Shown here one piece after another: positions 43,096-51,468 of a DNA stretch of 64,000 nt (its first letter is position 1; each line of letters starts with the position of its first letter). The position numbers and the translations under genes are program-made. Source of the stretch: Chloroflexota bacterium (GTDB lineage: Bacteria > Chloroflexota > Anaerolineae > UBA7937 > B3-Chlor); contig JAUVXJ010000005.1 in assembly GCA_030603665.1 (NCBI GenBank), forward strand, positions 62,001-126,000, read 5' to 3'. The notes under the pieces are model-generated. The model saw only the letters and a program-made list of their open reading frames with translations. It did no database searches and was not told the DNA's origin.

Positions 43096-44064
43096 TCACT
43101 CCGCGACCTCAGTCACACCGTCGGCGGCGAGCACCGGCTTCAGCGCCGCGATGGCAACCTCAATCATGGACTCGTCGGGCTCTCGCGTCGTGAGTCTCTG
43201 TAGTGCCATACCGGGCACGATGAACGCTCTCACCAAGGGATTGCTGCTGTGATTCGCGCTGAATCTGACAATCTCGTAGGAGATGGAGGCGATCAAGGGG
43301 ACAAGCAGAATGCGAGTGATGATCCGCCACACTATGGGAGGACGCCCTAGGAACGCGAAAAAGAGGACGGAGATGAAGACCACGATCAGCAGGAAACTCG
43401 TGCCGCACCGTGTGTGAGCCGTGCTGTTGGCCCTCACGCCCTCGACATCCAGAGGAGCTCCTCTCTCGTATGCGTTGATCGTCTTGTGCTCGGCACCGTG
43501 GTAGGAGAAGACTCGCTTGATGTCGGGCACAAGCCCTATCAGCCCCAGATACAGCATTAGCACAGTCAGCCGCACCGCTCCCTCGAGCAGATTGCTGAGG
43601 AGATCTGAGGTGATGAAGCGGTCCAAGAACCCCACGATCACCAGGGGCAGCACAAAGAACAGCCCGATGCCGACCGTGAGGGAGAACAGCAATGTGCCCA
43701 CCAGCGCGGGAGTTGTCAGCTCGACATCCTCTTCAGATAGCGCCACGTTCGCTGAGTACATGAGGGTGCGAGTACCCAACACCAGCGTGTCCCAAAGCAT
43801 AAGCAGACCGCGCACGAGAGGTACCTTCTGCCAGGTGCTATTGCGGATCGCGCCAGAGAGAGGCTCCGCATGAAGTACAATCTCGCCCGAGGGGTCACGG
43901 ACTGCCACAGCCATGCTCTGTCGCCCGCGCATCATCACACCCTCGATGACCGCCTGACCGCCGTAGTGAAAATCGGACAACCGTCGCTCCTTGATACGCA
44001 ACGTGCGTTCGTGCTTCGCACATTCTACAACAAAGCCCCGGGTTTGGCAATGCGTAGAGGCCAT
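43096..44064 (-). CDS. DUF1385 (YqhQ-like) membrane protein
   Basis: A membrane protein of about 322 residues of the DUF1385 family. Signatures are FHYGGQAVIEGVMMRGR near the N-terminus, VRGLLMLWDTLVLG, FSYHGAEHKTINAYERG, STAHTRCGTSFLLIVV and the terminal PLIASISYEIVRFSANH. About five helices. The family has no settled function. The start is uncertain: ATG 44064 has AGGAG upstream and is used here; an upstream ATG at 44166 overlaps the opposite gene's promoter. Confidence 0.85.
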   Translation of the reverse strand: MASTHCQTRGFVVECAKHERTLRIKERRLSDFHYGGQAVIEGVMMRGRQSMAVAVRDPSGEIVLHAEPLSGAIRNSTWQKVPLVRGLLMLWDTLVLGTRTLMYSANVALSEEDVELTTPALVGTLLFSLTVGIGLFFVLPLVIVGFLDRFITSDLLSNLLEGAVRLTVLMLYLGLIGLVPDIKRVFSYHGAEHKTINAYERGAPLDVEGVRANSTAHTRCGTSFLLIVVFISVLFFAFLGRPPIVWRIITRILLVPLIASISYEIVRFSANHSSNPLVRAFIVPGMALQRLTTREPDESMIEVAIAALKPVLAADGVTEVAE

Positions 44065-44148
44065 TCGCCTGCACTCCTGCAGCGCCCCGTCTCTGAACAC
44101 TTGATGGGGCAACACCAGAACTTGTCTGCGCAGAGGGGGCACACATGC

Positions 44149-44154
44149 TATAAT
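44149..44154 (+). promoter_or_regulatory. Extended -10 element for the Nudix gene
   Basis: TGC-TATAAT, an extended -10, ends 19 bp before the ATG at 44174. No good -35 is seen at 16-18 bp, as allowed for extended -10 promoters. Confidence 0.45.
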
Positions 44155-44173
44155 CGGACTGTGCACGCCTCAC

Positions 44174-44677
44174 ATGATGGGAGGAGAGGTGGGGACGGAA
44201 TCGAGCGGAAAACTGGTTGCCGTGCGGACATTGGTTCTTCAGGATAGACAAATACTCCTGGTAGGTCACAGGTCCACCAAGACCGGCAAGGTCTGGTGGA
44301 TGGCACCGGGAGGATTGGCTCATGCTGGAGAGCCCGCCCTTGATGCCGCAGTGAGAGAGGTGGGAGAGGAGACGGGACTCGAGGTGGAGGTCGACCGGCT
44401 CATCTACTGGCTGGAATGGATCTGGGAGCGATCTCACTGCGTGGAGCTGTACTTCGTGGGTAAGGTCATCGGCGGACAGCTGGCCATCGGCAACGATCCT
44501 GAGCTGCCCGTTGATCGCCAGATCATCTTTGACGCTCGCTTCGTGGACTTGGGCGAGTTGGGCAACTACCCTGTGTATCCCAAGATCTTCAGAACCCTGC
44601 TGGCGGAGCACCTTGGGCAGGGTCTTCCCGAGGGGGCTATGTACCTGGGTATCTCTCAACCGGACCTGCCCAGGTGA
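44174..44677 (+). CDS. Nudix hydrolase
   Basis: A 167-residue Nudix protein. The Nudix box is complete: GGLAHAGEPALDAAVREVGEETG (pattern Gx5Ex7REUxEExGU; key Glu residues in REVGEE). It hydrolyses a nucleoside diphosphate linked to another moiety; the substrate is unknown. A Shine-Dalgarno-like GGAGGAG lies just inside the annotated ATG, so a start slightly downstream is possible. Divergent from the DUF1385 gene. Confidence 0.85.
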   Translation: MMGGEVGTESSGKLVAVRTLVLQDRQILLVGHRSTKTGKVWWMAPGGLAHAGEPALDAAVREVGEETGLEVEVDRLIYWLEWIWERSHCVELYFVGKVIGGQLAIGNDPELPVDRQIIFDARFVDLGELGNYPVYPKIFRTLLAEHLGQGLPEGAMYLGISQPDLPR

Positions 44678-45027
44678 CGGACGTTCACGCTGCCTACTGG
44701 GACAGTGCCTCATCCACGCCTGAAACGACCAAGGTCTCCCATGGGTGCAGGTCTACTACCCTCACCTTCACCCCCCAGCCCCGCTGACAAGGCGGTAACC
44801 AAGACCCGCTCCCAGGGCCCGCCTTCTCTGGCTCACTCACCGCGTGTACTTGTGCAGCGCCGCTCCCTCCCGTATAATGAGCTCCCCGGTGACACCAGTC
44901 TCCGCCGTGGCCCCTCGACACAACAGGTGTCGCTGTGCTCCGTCGCGGCGCACATTCAACATAGATGGCCCCGGCAAACCTCAGCCCCCTGAGACAATAG
45001 GGGCTCAGAACAGCAGAGCAGGACTGC
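44678..45027. other. Intergenic region upstream of the permuted iPGM gene
   Basis: About 350 bp with the promoter at 44850-44878 and a leader of about 145 nt. No RNA structure or gene is recognised; a minus-strand open stretch (44694-45029) has no family resemblance. Confidence 0.5.
44850..44878 (+). promoter_or_regulatory. Promoter of the permuted iPGM operon
   Basis: TTGTGC and a perfect TATAAT with a 17-bp spacer; predicted leader of about 145 nt before the ATG at 45028. Confidence 0.6.
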
Positions 45028-46620
45028 ATGGGTAGCGAAACACCGCATGTGGCTCATCAGGTCATGGCCCAGGCCGTGCGAGAAGCTTACGCCCGCGGCG
45101 AGGAGGACGAGGCTCTCGAACCTCTGGCGCTGGTTGATCGAGACGGCAGACCACTGGGCAAGATACAGGGCGGCGACTACGTCATCTTCTACAATATCCG
45201 CGGCGAGCGAGAGGTGGAGCTCACCAGTTCCTTCGTGGATCCCCAGTTCAACGAGTTCCCGATCGAAAAGGAGATCAGGGCCCATTTCGCCACCATGATC
45301 CAGTATGACGAGAACCTGGACGTCAGGGTCGCCTTCCCTCCACTGCGCGAGATAGACCACACCTTGAGCCAGGTGATCAGCGACCATGGGCTTAGACAGG
45401 TCAAGATCACCGAGTCCGAGAAAGCCATCCACCTCCAATTCTTCCTCAACGGGAAGATGGAAGAGCCCTTCCCGGGCGAGGAGAGGATCGTCGTCCCCTC
45501 TCCTCGAGTGACGGACTACACCAGCGTGCCCGAGATGAACGTCGCCGGGGTGGTTGGTGCCGTGCTGGAGAAGATCGCCGACCCCGCTTGCGACCTGATC
45601 GTGGCCAATTTCGTCAACGTAGATGTCGTGGGACACATAGAGAACGAGGAAGCCATCAAGATCGCGGTGGAAACCGTGGATGCGCACATCGGCCAGGTAG
45701 TCGAGGCGGCCCAGAAAGCCGGAGTCACCACGGTCATCACCGCCGACCACGGTACTGTGGAGAAGTGGCTCTACCCCGATGGCGCCATAGACACCGGCCA
45801 CACCGACAGCCCAGTACCCTTCTTCCTTATATCGCCTGATCCGCTCATCCTAAGAGACGGAGGAGCCTTGACTGACGTGGCCCCGACTGTTCTCAAACTT
45901 CTGGGACTACCCAAGCCGCAGGCCATGACGGGCAACAGCCTGCTGCAAGATATCCCAGCCGACACGACCAACACGCGAAGGGTGCTCCTACTCATCGTGG
46001 ACGGCTGGGGTCACAGAAAGGAGAGCCACGGCAATCTCATCGCCCAGGCCCGCACCCCGGTGATGGAGAGGCTGCAAGAGGAGTACGCCTTCACCACCCT
46101 TGAGGCAGCGGGCAAAGCGGTGGGTATGCCCGAGGGAACCGTGGGCAACTCCGAAGCGGGGCACCTGCACCTGGGAGCCGGGCGCATCATCCACTCCGAC
46201 AGACTGCGCATCGAGGAAGCAATCGAGAACGAATCTTTCTTCGAGAACGAGGCATTCTTGTGGGCCATGAGGGGAGCGAAGAGAGACGGCACGCGATTGC
46301 ATCTACTGGGTATCGTCTCCTTCTATAGCTCCCACGGGTCCGTCGACCATCTCCTGGCGCTGCTGCGGATGGCCAAACGTGAAGGGCTGGACGAGGTCTA
46401 CATCCACTCCATGCTGGGCCGTCGGGGAGAGCACCCTGAGAGCGGGGCCCGCTACATCCAACAGGTCGAGGAGGCTACCGCCCAGCTGGGGGCAGGCAGA
46501 CTCGTCTCGGTCATCGGCAGGTTCTGGTCTCTGGACAGGGAGGAGAACTGGGACCGTATCGAGAAGGCCTATCGCTGGTTGGTTCACGGCGAGGCAAGAC
46601 CCGTGAGAGAGGTGTCATGA
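45028..46620 (+). CDS. Circularly permuted cofactor-independent phosphoglycerate mutase (GpmI-like)
   Basis: A 530-residue protein whose halves are in swapped order relative to GpmI, which interconverts 2- and 3-phosphoglycerate. Residues 1-310 match the GpmI C-terminal half: YNIRGER (R58, R61), ESEKAIH (K132), NVDVVGH (D199, H203), TADHG (D240, H241), GHTDSPVPF (H258), ending PQAMTGNSLLQ. A short linker follows, then residues 317-530 match the N-terminal half: IVDGWG (D325), GNSEAGH (Ser375, the phospho-acceptor), GAGRIIHSD, a His436 at the GVHSH site and GRFWSLDR (R498, R504). The usual DGRDTPP is altered to GRRGEHP. The new ends fall in the substrate-domain linker. Nearly all catalytic residues are kept, so activity is plausible. 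It overlaps the next gene by ATGA. Confidence 0.85.
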   Translation: MGSETPHVAHQVMAQAVREAYARGEEDEALEPLALVDRDGRPLGKIQGGDYVIFYNIRGEREVELTSSFVDPQFNEFPIEKEIRAHFATMIQYDENLDVRVAFPPLREIDHTLSQVISDHGLRQVKITESEKAIHLQFFLNGKMEEPFPGEERIVVPSPRVTDYTSVPEMNVAGVVGAVLEKIADPACDLIVANFVNVDVVGHIENEEAIKIAVETVDAHIGQVVEAAQKAGVTTVITADHGTVEKWLYPDGAIDTGHTDSPVPFFLISPDPLILRDGGALTDVAPTVLKLLGLPKPQAMTGNSLLQDIPADTTNTRRVLLLIVDGWGHRKESHGNLIAQARTPVMERLQEEYAFTTLEAAGKAVGMPEGTVGNSEAGHLHLGAGRIIHSDRLRIEEAIENESFFENEAFLWAMRGAKRDGTRLHLLGIVSFYSSHGSVDHLLALLRMAKREGLDEVYIHSMLGRRGEHPESGARYIQQVEEATAQLGAGRLVSVIGRFWSLDREENWDRIEKAYRWLVHGEARPVREVS

Positions 46621-47243
46621 ACAGACTGCTGCTCATCCGCCACGCGCTCAATGATTGGGTGGGAAAGCGCGTCGCTGGGTGGACCCCCGGCATATCGCTA
46701 AACGACGAAGGGCGAGACCAGGCGGCTCGCCTCGCCGAGTGGCTGGAACCGGTGCCCTTGGAGGCCATATACTCGAGCCCGCTGGAACGCGCCGTGGAGA
46801 CTGCGGAGCCCATCGCCAGATCGCATGGCATGGAAGTCACGATCAGGGACTCCATCGGCGAGAGCCGTTACGGGGAGCTGGATGGCAAGCCGATAGAGGA
46901 GATCTTCAAGACTCCCCTCTGGGAGAAGTGGCGGATGAATCCCAGCAGGACGCGCTTCCCCGGCGGCGAGACGACATACGAAGTGCAGGTCCGTGCGGTA
47001 TCCGAGCTGGAGCGGATCCTTCAACAGCACCCCGAGGGCAACATCGCCGTGGTGAGTCACGCTGACCCCATCCGGGTGGCCGTGGCTCACTACATCGGTC
47101 TACCCCTGGACCTTGTCTACCGCGTCGGGATTTCCCCTGCGTCGGTCACTACTCTGCGCTTCGGGGAATGGGGGCCCAGACTGACCCACCTGAGCCACAC
47201 CGGCTCTCTCCAGTTTCTCACCAAACAAGAGAGTCCAGGCTAG
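46617..47243 (+). CDS. Histidine phosphatase (PhoE/GpmB-like)
   Basis: A 208-residue member of the histidine phosphatase superfamily: LLLIRHALNDW (catalytic His in RHA), IYSSPLERAVETAEPIA, the acid ESRYGELDGKPIEEI and VVSHADPIRVAVAHYIG. The family includes cofactor-dependent phosphoglycerate mutases and phosphatases; the RHA variant and the AGWTPGISLN segment resemble the MSMEG_4193-like group. Its ATG overlaps the stop of the permuted iPGM gene (ATGA), so the two are translationally coupled and may act on the same phosphoglycerate pool (inference). Confidence 0.85.
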   Translation: MNRLLLIRHALNDWVGKRVAGWTPGISLNDEGRDQAARLAEWLEPVPLEAIYSSPLERAVETAEPIARSHGMEVTIRDSIGESRYGELDGKPIEEIFKTPLWEKWRMNPSRTRFPGGETTYEVQVRAVSELERILQQHPEGNIAVVSHADPIRVAVAHYIGLPLDLVYRVGISPASVTTLRFGEWGPRLTHLSHTGSLQFLTKQESPG

Positions 47244-47248
47244 CCTGC

Positions 47249-49324
47249 TCAGTTATCACCGAGCAGATCGAGCGATGTGAGCACGATGGCCGGCTCCTCC
47301 CAGCCCATGTCGACCAGGCGCAGCCAGTTCAGGCCTTCGTCTAGGGACAGGAGGCTCGTCACCACTTCCGACTGGTGGGGGCCGATTTCGTACTCGCCCA
47401 CTCGCTCGCCGTTCAGCAGTAGTTCCAGAGAACGGGTCCCATCCTGACTGAACGCGCTGAAGACGAGCCTGGTCTCGCCTCCAGCAGGAGCGACGATACC
47501 CAGGGTTGCCTCCGCCTCCAGCGACCTCTCCGATCTCCCGTAACGTACTTGCCGCTCTCCCCAACCCTCGCCCAGCACCAGGAAGGCCGATTCCCCCTGC
47601 TGATCTCCCGTCATATGCACGGTGATCCGCCCATCCTCATAGATAGGCGACTGGTCGCCGAACACCTCATCGAACAGATCTAATGTAGCCTCGCGCTCTC
47701 TGCCAGGCGGCAGCATGTAGTTGTGCAGGATCGCGTACCCGATGCCAACGTACTCAAAGACCTCAGGCGCGATCTCCCTCGGATCCTGCGCGATGATGTC
47801 CGGTCCCAGGAAACGGAAGTGCTGGAGGACGGGGACCCTCTCCACCAAGGATAGCGGGTTCCGGCGGGTGACGTAGCCAGCCACGATGGGCTTGTGGTGC
47901 ACCGTCTGATAGAGAAGGTGGGCGGGGCGGTCCCAGTTCATGGGCAACTCCAGGATCGCGTACTCCGACGTATCTTCCGCCAGAGCCTCGTAGAAAGAAG
48001 GTATCTCCACCCTGGCAAGCGGGTAGGGTATGGGCAGGAACTCGAAGCCGACGAGAGCTATGGTCAGGAGACCGGCCAATGCGACCCTCCTCTGCGGCAG
48101 AGAGGCAAGCACCCTGTGAAGGCCGAGGGCCGCAAGACAGCCAAGGCTGAGCATGACCATCACGGAGAATCGACTCACTGAGCGCGCGATGCTGAAGAAA
48201 GGCAAGAAGCGGTACAACCCCAGATACGGGAGCGGGACTGTAAGCTGCCGTCCCCCTACGTGCAGATACGGTCCCAGGGCCAGGACGAAGAAGACCAGGC
48301 AACTAATCAGCCAGAAGGCAGCTTCACGTCTCCTCGTCCAGACGGCGTATCCTGCCAGGGCCAGCGGGATGAAGCCTACGAACACCATCCTCTCAGATGT
48401 GCTGCTGGTGTAGCCGCCAGCCAGTCCGGCGGCTGCATCACCCCAGACTGGATGGAACTCGTTGGGGGTGACGAAGGCCAGCAAATCAGCAGAGAGCTTC
48501 ACCGTGAGCTCGAAGGTAGAGAGCAGGTGGGAAGAATCGCGAGACGCCTCCACCACCATGGGGACCAGCAAGGGTGAGAGAACAACAGTTGTCAGAGTCA
48601 GTATGAGTCCGACCTTCACCAAGTGCAGCCGGGTCCGCCTATCGACGACCGTCCTGTAGGCGAGGTAGAGCGCCGTGAAGATGAGCAGGTAGAGAACGAA
48701 GTACCAGTCACACAGCGCCGTCAAGACCAGAAAAACCACCGGCAGCACGATGTGTGGGAATACACGCAGGCGCTCCGACGAGAGGGACTTGACCAGACAG
48801 AGAGCGTAGAAAGGTAGCCATTCCAAGGAGAAAACCTGCATGTGGCCCAAGAGATGGGCGAAATGGAAGGGTGCGAAGCTGAAGACCACACCGGCCAAGA
48901 AGGCCGCCGGGTGAGCACCTTTCCTGGCATTCACGATGTGCAGCGCCAGGAGATAGGCGCCATACCCTCCCACGACGAAAGAGAACAGGACCACGAAATT
49001 GTACGAGGCGGTGAGCCCCCAAGTCAGCTGCACCGGCAGAGTGAGGAGCGCATTGAAGATGTTCAGGGTCTGGAAGAGAAGACTATATCCTGTAGGGTAG
49101 TACAAGAAGTGAGTGAAATAGGGGCTTTGCTGCAGATCGAGCAGCGCGGTCTTGACCCACCACAGGTTCCAGTAGTTCTGCCAACCGTCGAACCCGTCGC
49201 CCGGAATGGCTGTGGTCAGCGACAGAACCAGGGGGTAGGTCATGAGCAGAGCCAGCAAGGCGTAGCCGCCCAGGGCCACAATGTGCGGTCGCGTTGACTT
49301 GGAGGTGGGATCGCCTGTTGACAT
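47249..49324 (-). CDS. GT-C-type polytopic glycosyltransferase-like membrane protein
   Basis: A 691-residue protein with about 11-12 membrane helices (residues 15-480) and a C-terminal beta-rich domain (about 490-691). The first extracytoplasmic loop has DGFDGWQNYWNLWWVKTA and YYPTGYSLLFQ, similar to uncharacterised GT-C or YfhO-like proteins that use lipid-linked sugars. Function is inferred from topology only. ATG at 49324 begins STGDPTSKSTRPH; the frame is open to 49714 but over the PAP2 gene. It follows a PAP2 phosphatase gene by 44 bp, which fits a role in envelope glycan assembly. Confidence 0.6.
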   Translation of the reverse strand: MSTGDPTSKSTRPHIVALGGYALLALLMTYPLVLSLTTAIPGDGFDGWQNYWNLWWVKTALLDLQQSPYFTHFLYYPTGYSLLFQTLNIFNALLTLPVQLTWGLTASYNFVVLFSFVVGGYGAYLLALHIVNARKGAHPAAFLAGVVFSFAPFHFAHLLGHMQVFSLEWLPFYALCLVKSLSSERLRVFPHIVLPVVFLVLTALCDWYFVLYLLIFTALYLAYRTVVDRRTRLHLVKVGLILTLTTVVLSPLLVPMVVEASRDSSHLLSTFELTVKLSADLLAFVTPNEFHPVWGDAAAGLAGGYTSSTSERMVFVGFIPLALAGYAVWTRRREAAFWLISCLVFFVLALGPYLHVGGRQLTVPLPYLGLYRFLPFFSIARSVSRFSVMVMLSLGCLAALGLHRVLASLPQRRVALAGLLTIALVGFEFLPIPYPLARVEIPSFYEALAEDTSEYAILELPMNWDRPAHLLYQTVHHKPIVAGYVTRRNPLSLVERVPVLQHFRFLGPDIIAQDPREIAPEVFEYVGIGYAILHNYMLPPGREREATLDLFDEVFGDQSPIYEDGRITVHMTGDQQGESAFLVLGEGWGERQVRYGRSERSLEAEATLGIVAPAGGETRLVFSAFSQDGTRSLELLLNGERVGEYEIGPHQSEVVTSLLSLDEGLNWLRLVDMGWEEPAIVLTSLDLLGDN

Positions 49325-49368
49325 AGGTAAGGAAGAGCAAGAATTGCGGCTGCCGCGACGGCTCACCC

Positions 49369-49956
49369 TCAGGCCAGGTACAGCCTCCGCCCAACCGTGA
49401 TGATCGCAGCCATCAGGGGCGCCAGCAACCTCTCGGATTTGCCCACTACCCAGGCGGAGAACAACCCGCACAAACCACCGGCCACGATGTCCAGGGGATA
49501 GTGGACGCCACAATACACGCGAGCGAAACCGAAAAGCCCCGCCAGGATCCCCATCACAACACCCAGGCGACGATCTCGCTGCCAGCCCACCCCTGCGAAA
49601 GCGAAACCCACAGCCGCCGCATTGCTGGGCAAGGAGGAATCCGAAGGCCGGTAATACAGGAGATTGACCTCCTGCACTGAGAAAGGTCTCGGCCTGAAGT
49701 AGACCAGGTTGCACAGCTTGACTACGACATTGGCCAGCAGGATAGCCAGCACCATTGCGACCACCGCCCTCTGATTCCGTTCTCTGTCATCCCTACTCGC
49801 ACCGGAAAACCACAGTGCAGCAGCGAGCAAGCAGAGAGTTGTAGGCACGAAGTAGTCGTTGACGAACAGGCGCATCGCTCTGTCCAGCAGAGGTGCGCCG
49901 GTAGCGAACCCATTGATCAGATTGAACAGCGTGACGTCCAGTCCCATAGCCGACAC
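49369..49956 (-). CDS. PAP2-family membrane phosphatase with an altered PSGH motif
   Basis: A 195-residue membrane protein of the PAP2/BcrC type: KLCNLVYFRPRPF (motif 1), DSSLPSNAAAVGFA (motif 2) and RVYCGVHYPLDIVAGG (motif 3, with the nucleophilic His). Motif 2 normally reads PSxH; here the His is replaced (PSNA), which may weaken activity. Relatives dephosphorylate undecaprenyl pyrophosphate or phosphatidate. The GTG at 49956 overlaps the upstream stop by one base (TAGTG); ATG 49947 is an alternative. Confidence 0.75.
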   Translation of the reverse strand: MSAMGLDVTLFNLINGFATGAPLLDRAMRLFVNDYFVPTTLCLLAAALWFSGASRDDRERNQRAVVAMVLAILLANVVVKLCNLVYFRPRPFSVQEVNLLYYRPSDSSLPSNAAAVGFAFAGVGWQRDRRLGVVMGILAGLFGFARVYCGVHYPLDIVAGGLCGLFSAWVVGKSERLLAPLMAAIITVGRRLYLA

Positions 49957-51002
49957 TATAGATTCTTCTGGAACCAGCTGACGGCCGCGGCGATGACCTC
50001 TGGTTCCCCGGCCAACCCCGCGCGCCCAGCACCACTCACGATCTCGATCCTTGCCTCTGCGGGAAGCGCCTCCCCCCCCACTCTGGCTGCCGACCTTTCC
50101 CCCTCACCGTAAACGACCAACACTGGCCGAGAATCGAGCTCGGACAAGTACTCCCGCGCGGCGAGCTGTGCCACGAGTTCGCCCCCATCGTGCAGGCGTC
50201 TCCAGCGGACAGCCTCCAGGTACGACATCTCTCTCAGCAGATCGAGACCCGGCTGGACGCTGGACGCCGCCAACAGGGGGGAGAGTACCACACTGGATCC
50301 GACCTGCTTGTCCGATGCCGCCGCCCTGATGGCCAGGTCTGCTCCCAATCCGACCCCGAGAAGCCCAAGCCTGTCCGAGTCGAGATCCTCCCGGCCCTCC
50401 AACAAGCCAATCGCCTCAGGAATCATCGCCAGGACGTCGGGATATCGCCACAGGTCACTGCGACTGACGTCGATGACCAATGCCGCTATGCCGTTTGTGG
50501 CCAGCTCCGAGGCCAGTCTGTGCAAAGACCCAATCCCGACAGCTGGATCGGGTATCGCGCACACCACTGGCCATCGCCGGCCGTTCGAAGTCGGCAGATA
50601 CACAGCGCCCTGCCATCGTCTGGTGCTGACGGGCTCCGTCCGCGCGTAGGGATTATCGCCCCCTCCTCTACCCGCCTCAACGAGCCGGCCCACCACCGCC
50701 GAAGCCATGATGGTAGTCACCAGAGCGCACAGCAGCCCCATCGACAGAAAGAACAGGAACTCACTGCTGGCAGGACCGGGGCTGAAGATGTCCGACGTCC
50801 TTGTGCCAAAGAACCAGGCGCTCGCCAGAGCCATGAGCACCGACCCCAGCAAGTACCCCCATCTGGCCCTGGTGCCCCTGGGCAGCAAGGAGAAAGCTCG
50901 CAGGCCCTGGAAGGTAGCGAGGATCTGCCAGAAGCCCAGGCTCAGGAAATATGCGAAGACGAAGAAGACGAAACCTATGGTGATCTGCTCGCGGAACTCC
51001 AT
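49956..51002 (-). CDS. Membrane protein with alpha/beta-hydrolase-like domain
   Basis: A 348-residue protein. Three hydrophobic helices occupy about residues 8-110 (IGFVFFVFAYFLSLGF, GYLLGSVLMALASAWFF, FLFFLSMGLLCALVTTIMAS). The rest is an alpha/beta-hydrolase-type fold: WPVVCAIPDPAVGIG, ALVIDVSRS, LGLLGVGLGADLAIRAA (nucleophile elbow GVGLG, with Gly where Ser is expected) and RPVLVVYGEGE. The missing Ser suggests a non-catalytic or changed role. First gene of a run with PAP2 and the GT-C-like protein. ATG at 51002. Confidence 0.6.
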   Translation of the reverse strand: MEFREQITIGFVFFVFAYFLSLGFWQILATFQGLRAFSLLPRGTRARWGYLLGSVLMALASAWFFGTRTSDIFSPGPASSEFLFFLSMGLLCALVTTIMASAVVGRLVEAGRGGGDNPYARTEPVSTRRWQGAVYLPTSNGRRWPVVCAIPDPAVGIGSLHRLASELATNGIAALVIDVSRSDLWRYPDVLAMIPEAIGLLEGREDLDSDRLGLLGVGLGADLAIRAAASDKQVGSSVVLSPLLAASSVQPGLDLLREMSYLEAVRWRRLHDGGELVAQLAAREYLSELDSRPVLVVYGEGERSAARVGGEALPAEARIEIVSGAGRAGLAGEPEVIAAAVSWFQKNL

Positions 51003-51120
51003 AGTCCAGTGGTTCGATCCTAACCCCGCGTCGCTGGCCGGGCTGCTCGCGTCTCCACAAGTCGCTCCGGGGCGTGGGATAACCCTACACGCTCCATGCA
51101 CATCCGTCCCGTCGCCCCCA

Positions 51121-51417
51121 TCAACGGAGTCCGCGGGCACGCCATACCACGGCGCGCTCCTCGATGCTGGACGTGACACGAGCGGCGATCACAAACCCCT
51201 CACGAGAACTCAGCTCGCGATAGGTGACGGTAAGATATCGCCCGCCCGGCATCCTGCGAGCGGCCACCTGTGTATTGCGCCATCCGCGCATAATGAGATC
51301 GGGCCGCTCGATGGTACCCAAGACATCATCGCAGCAGGCGTTGGTGTGAGACCACCGCTTCGCCATCAAGCGGATGGGGATGCCGTTCACTGACACAACC
51401 GTATAGGATAGCTCCAT
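51121..51417 (-). CDS. Small protein resembling BECR-fold/DUF4258-type nucleases
   Basis: A 98-residue protein. The pattern (AKRWSHTNACCDDVLGTIERPDLIM...RRMPGGRYLTVTYRELSSREGFVIAARVTSS) is like small barnase-EndoU-ColicinE5-RelE fold proteins: an R-x-H segment, then a xxRPDLI helix end, then beta strands around YLTVTYRE. Such proteins can be toxins or processing nucleases. No antitoxin-like gene is adjacent. Start at ATG 51417 with GGAG eight bases before; assignment is tentative. Confidence 0.45.
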   Translation of the reverse strand: MELSYTVVSVNGIPIRLMAKRWSHTNACCDDVLGTIERPDLIMRGWRNTQVAARRMPGGRYLTVTYRELSSREGFVIAARVTSSIEERAVVWRARGLR

Positions 51418-51468
51418 CACCAGCTCTCCGCTCTCCGATGCCCTCCACGCCAATTATAGGGTTTTCGG

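Noticed and set aside
44694..45029. 111-codon minus-strand open frame in the gap before the permuted iPGM gene
   Set aside because: Its end (VKVRVVDLHPWETLVVSG) looks protein-like, but no family is recognised, it has no clear start site and it overlaps the iPGM promoter.
45028..46620. Two broken or fused gene fragments instead of a permuted enzyme
   Set aside because: The frame is continuous, catalytic residues from both halves are kept, there is one promoter and the downstream gene is translationally coupled.
49325..49714. In-frame extension of the GT-C-like protein over the PAP2 gene
   Set aside because: The PAP2 gene has clear motifs on the same strand in another frame, and the ATG at 49324 begins a normal cytoplasmic lead into the first helix.
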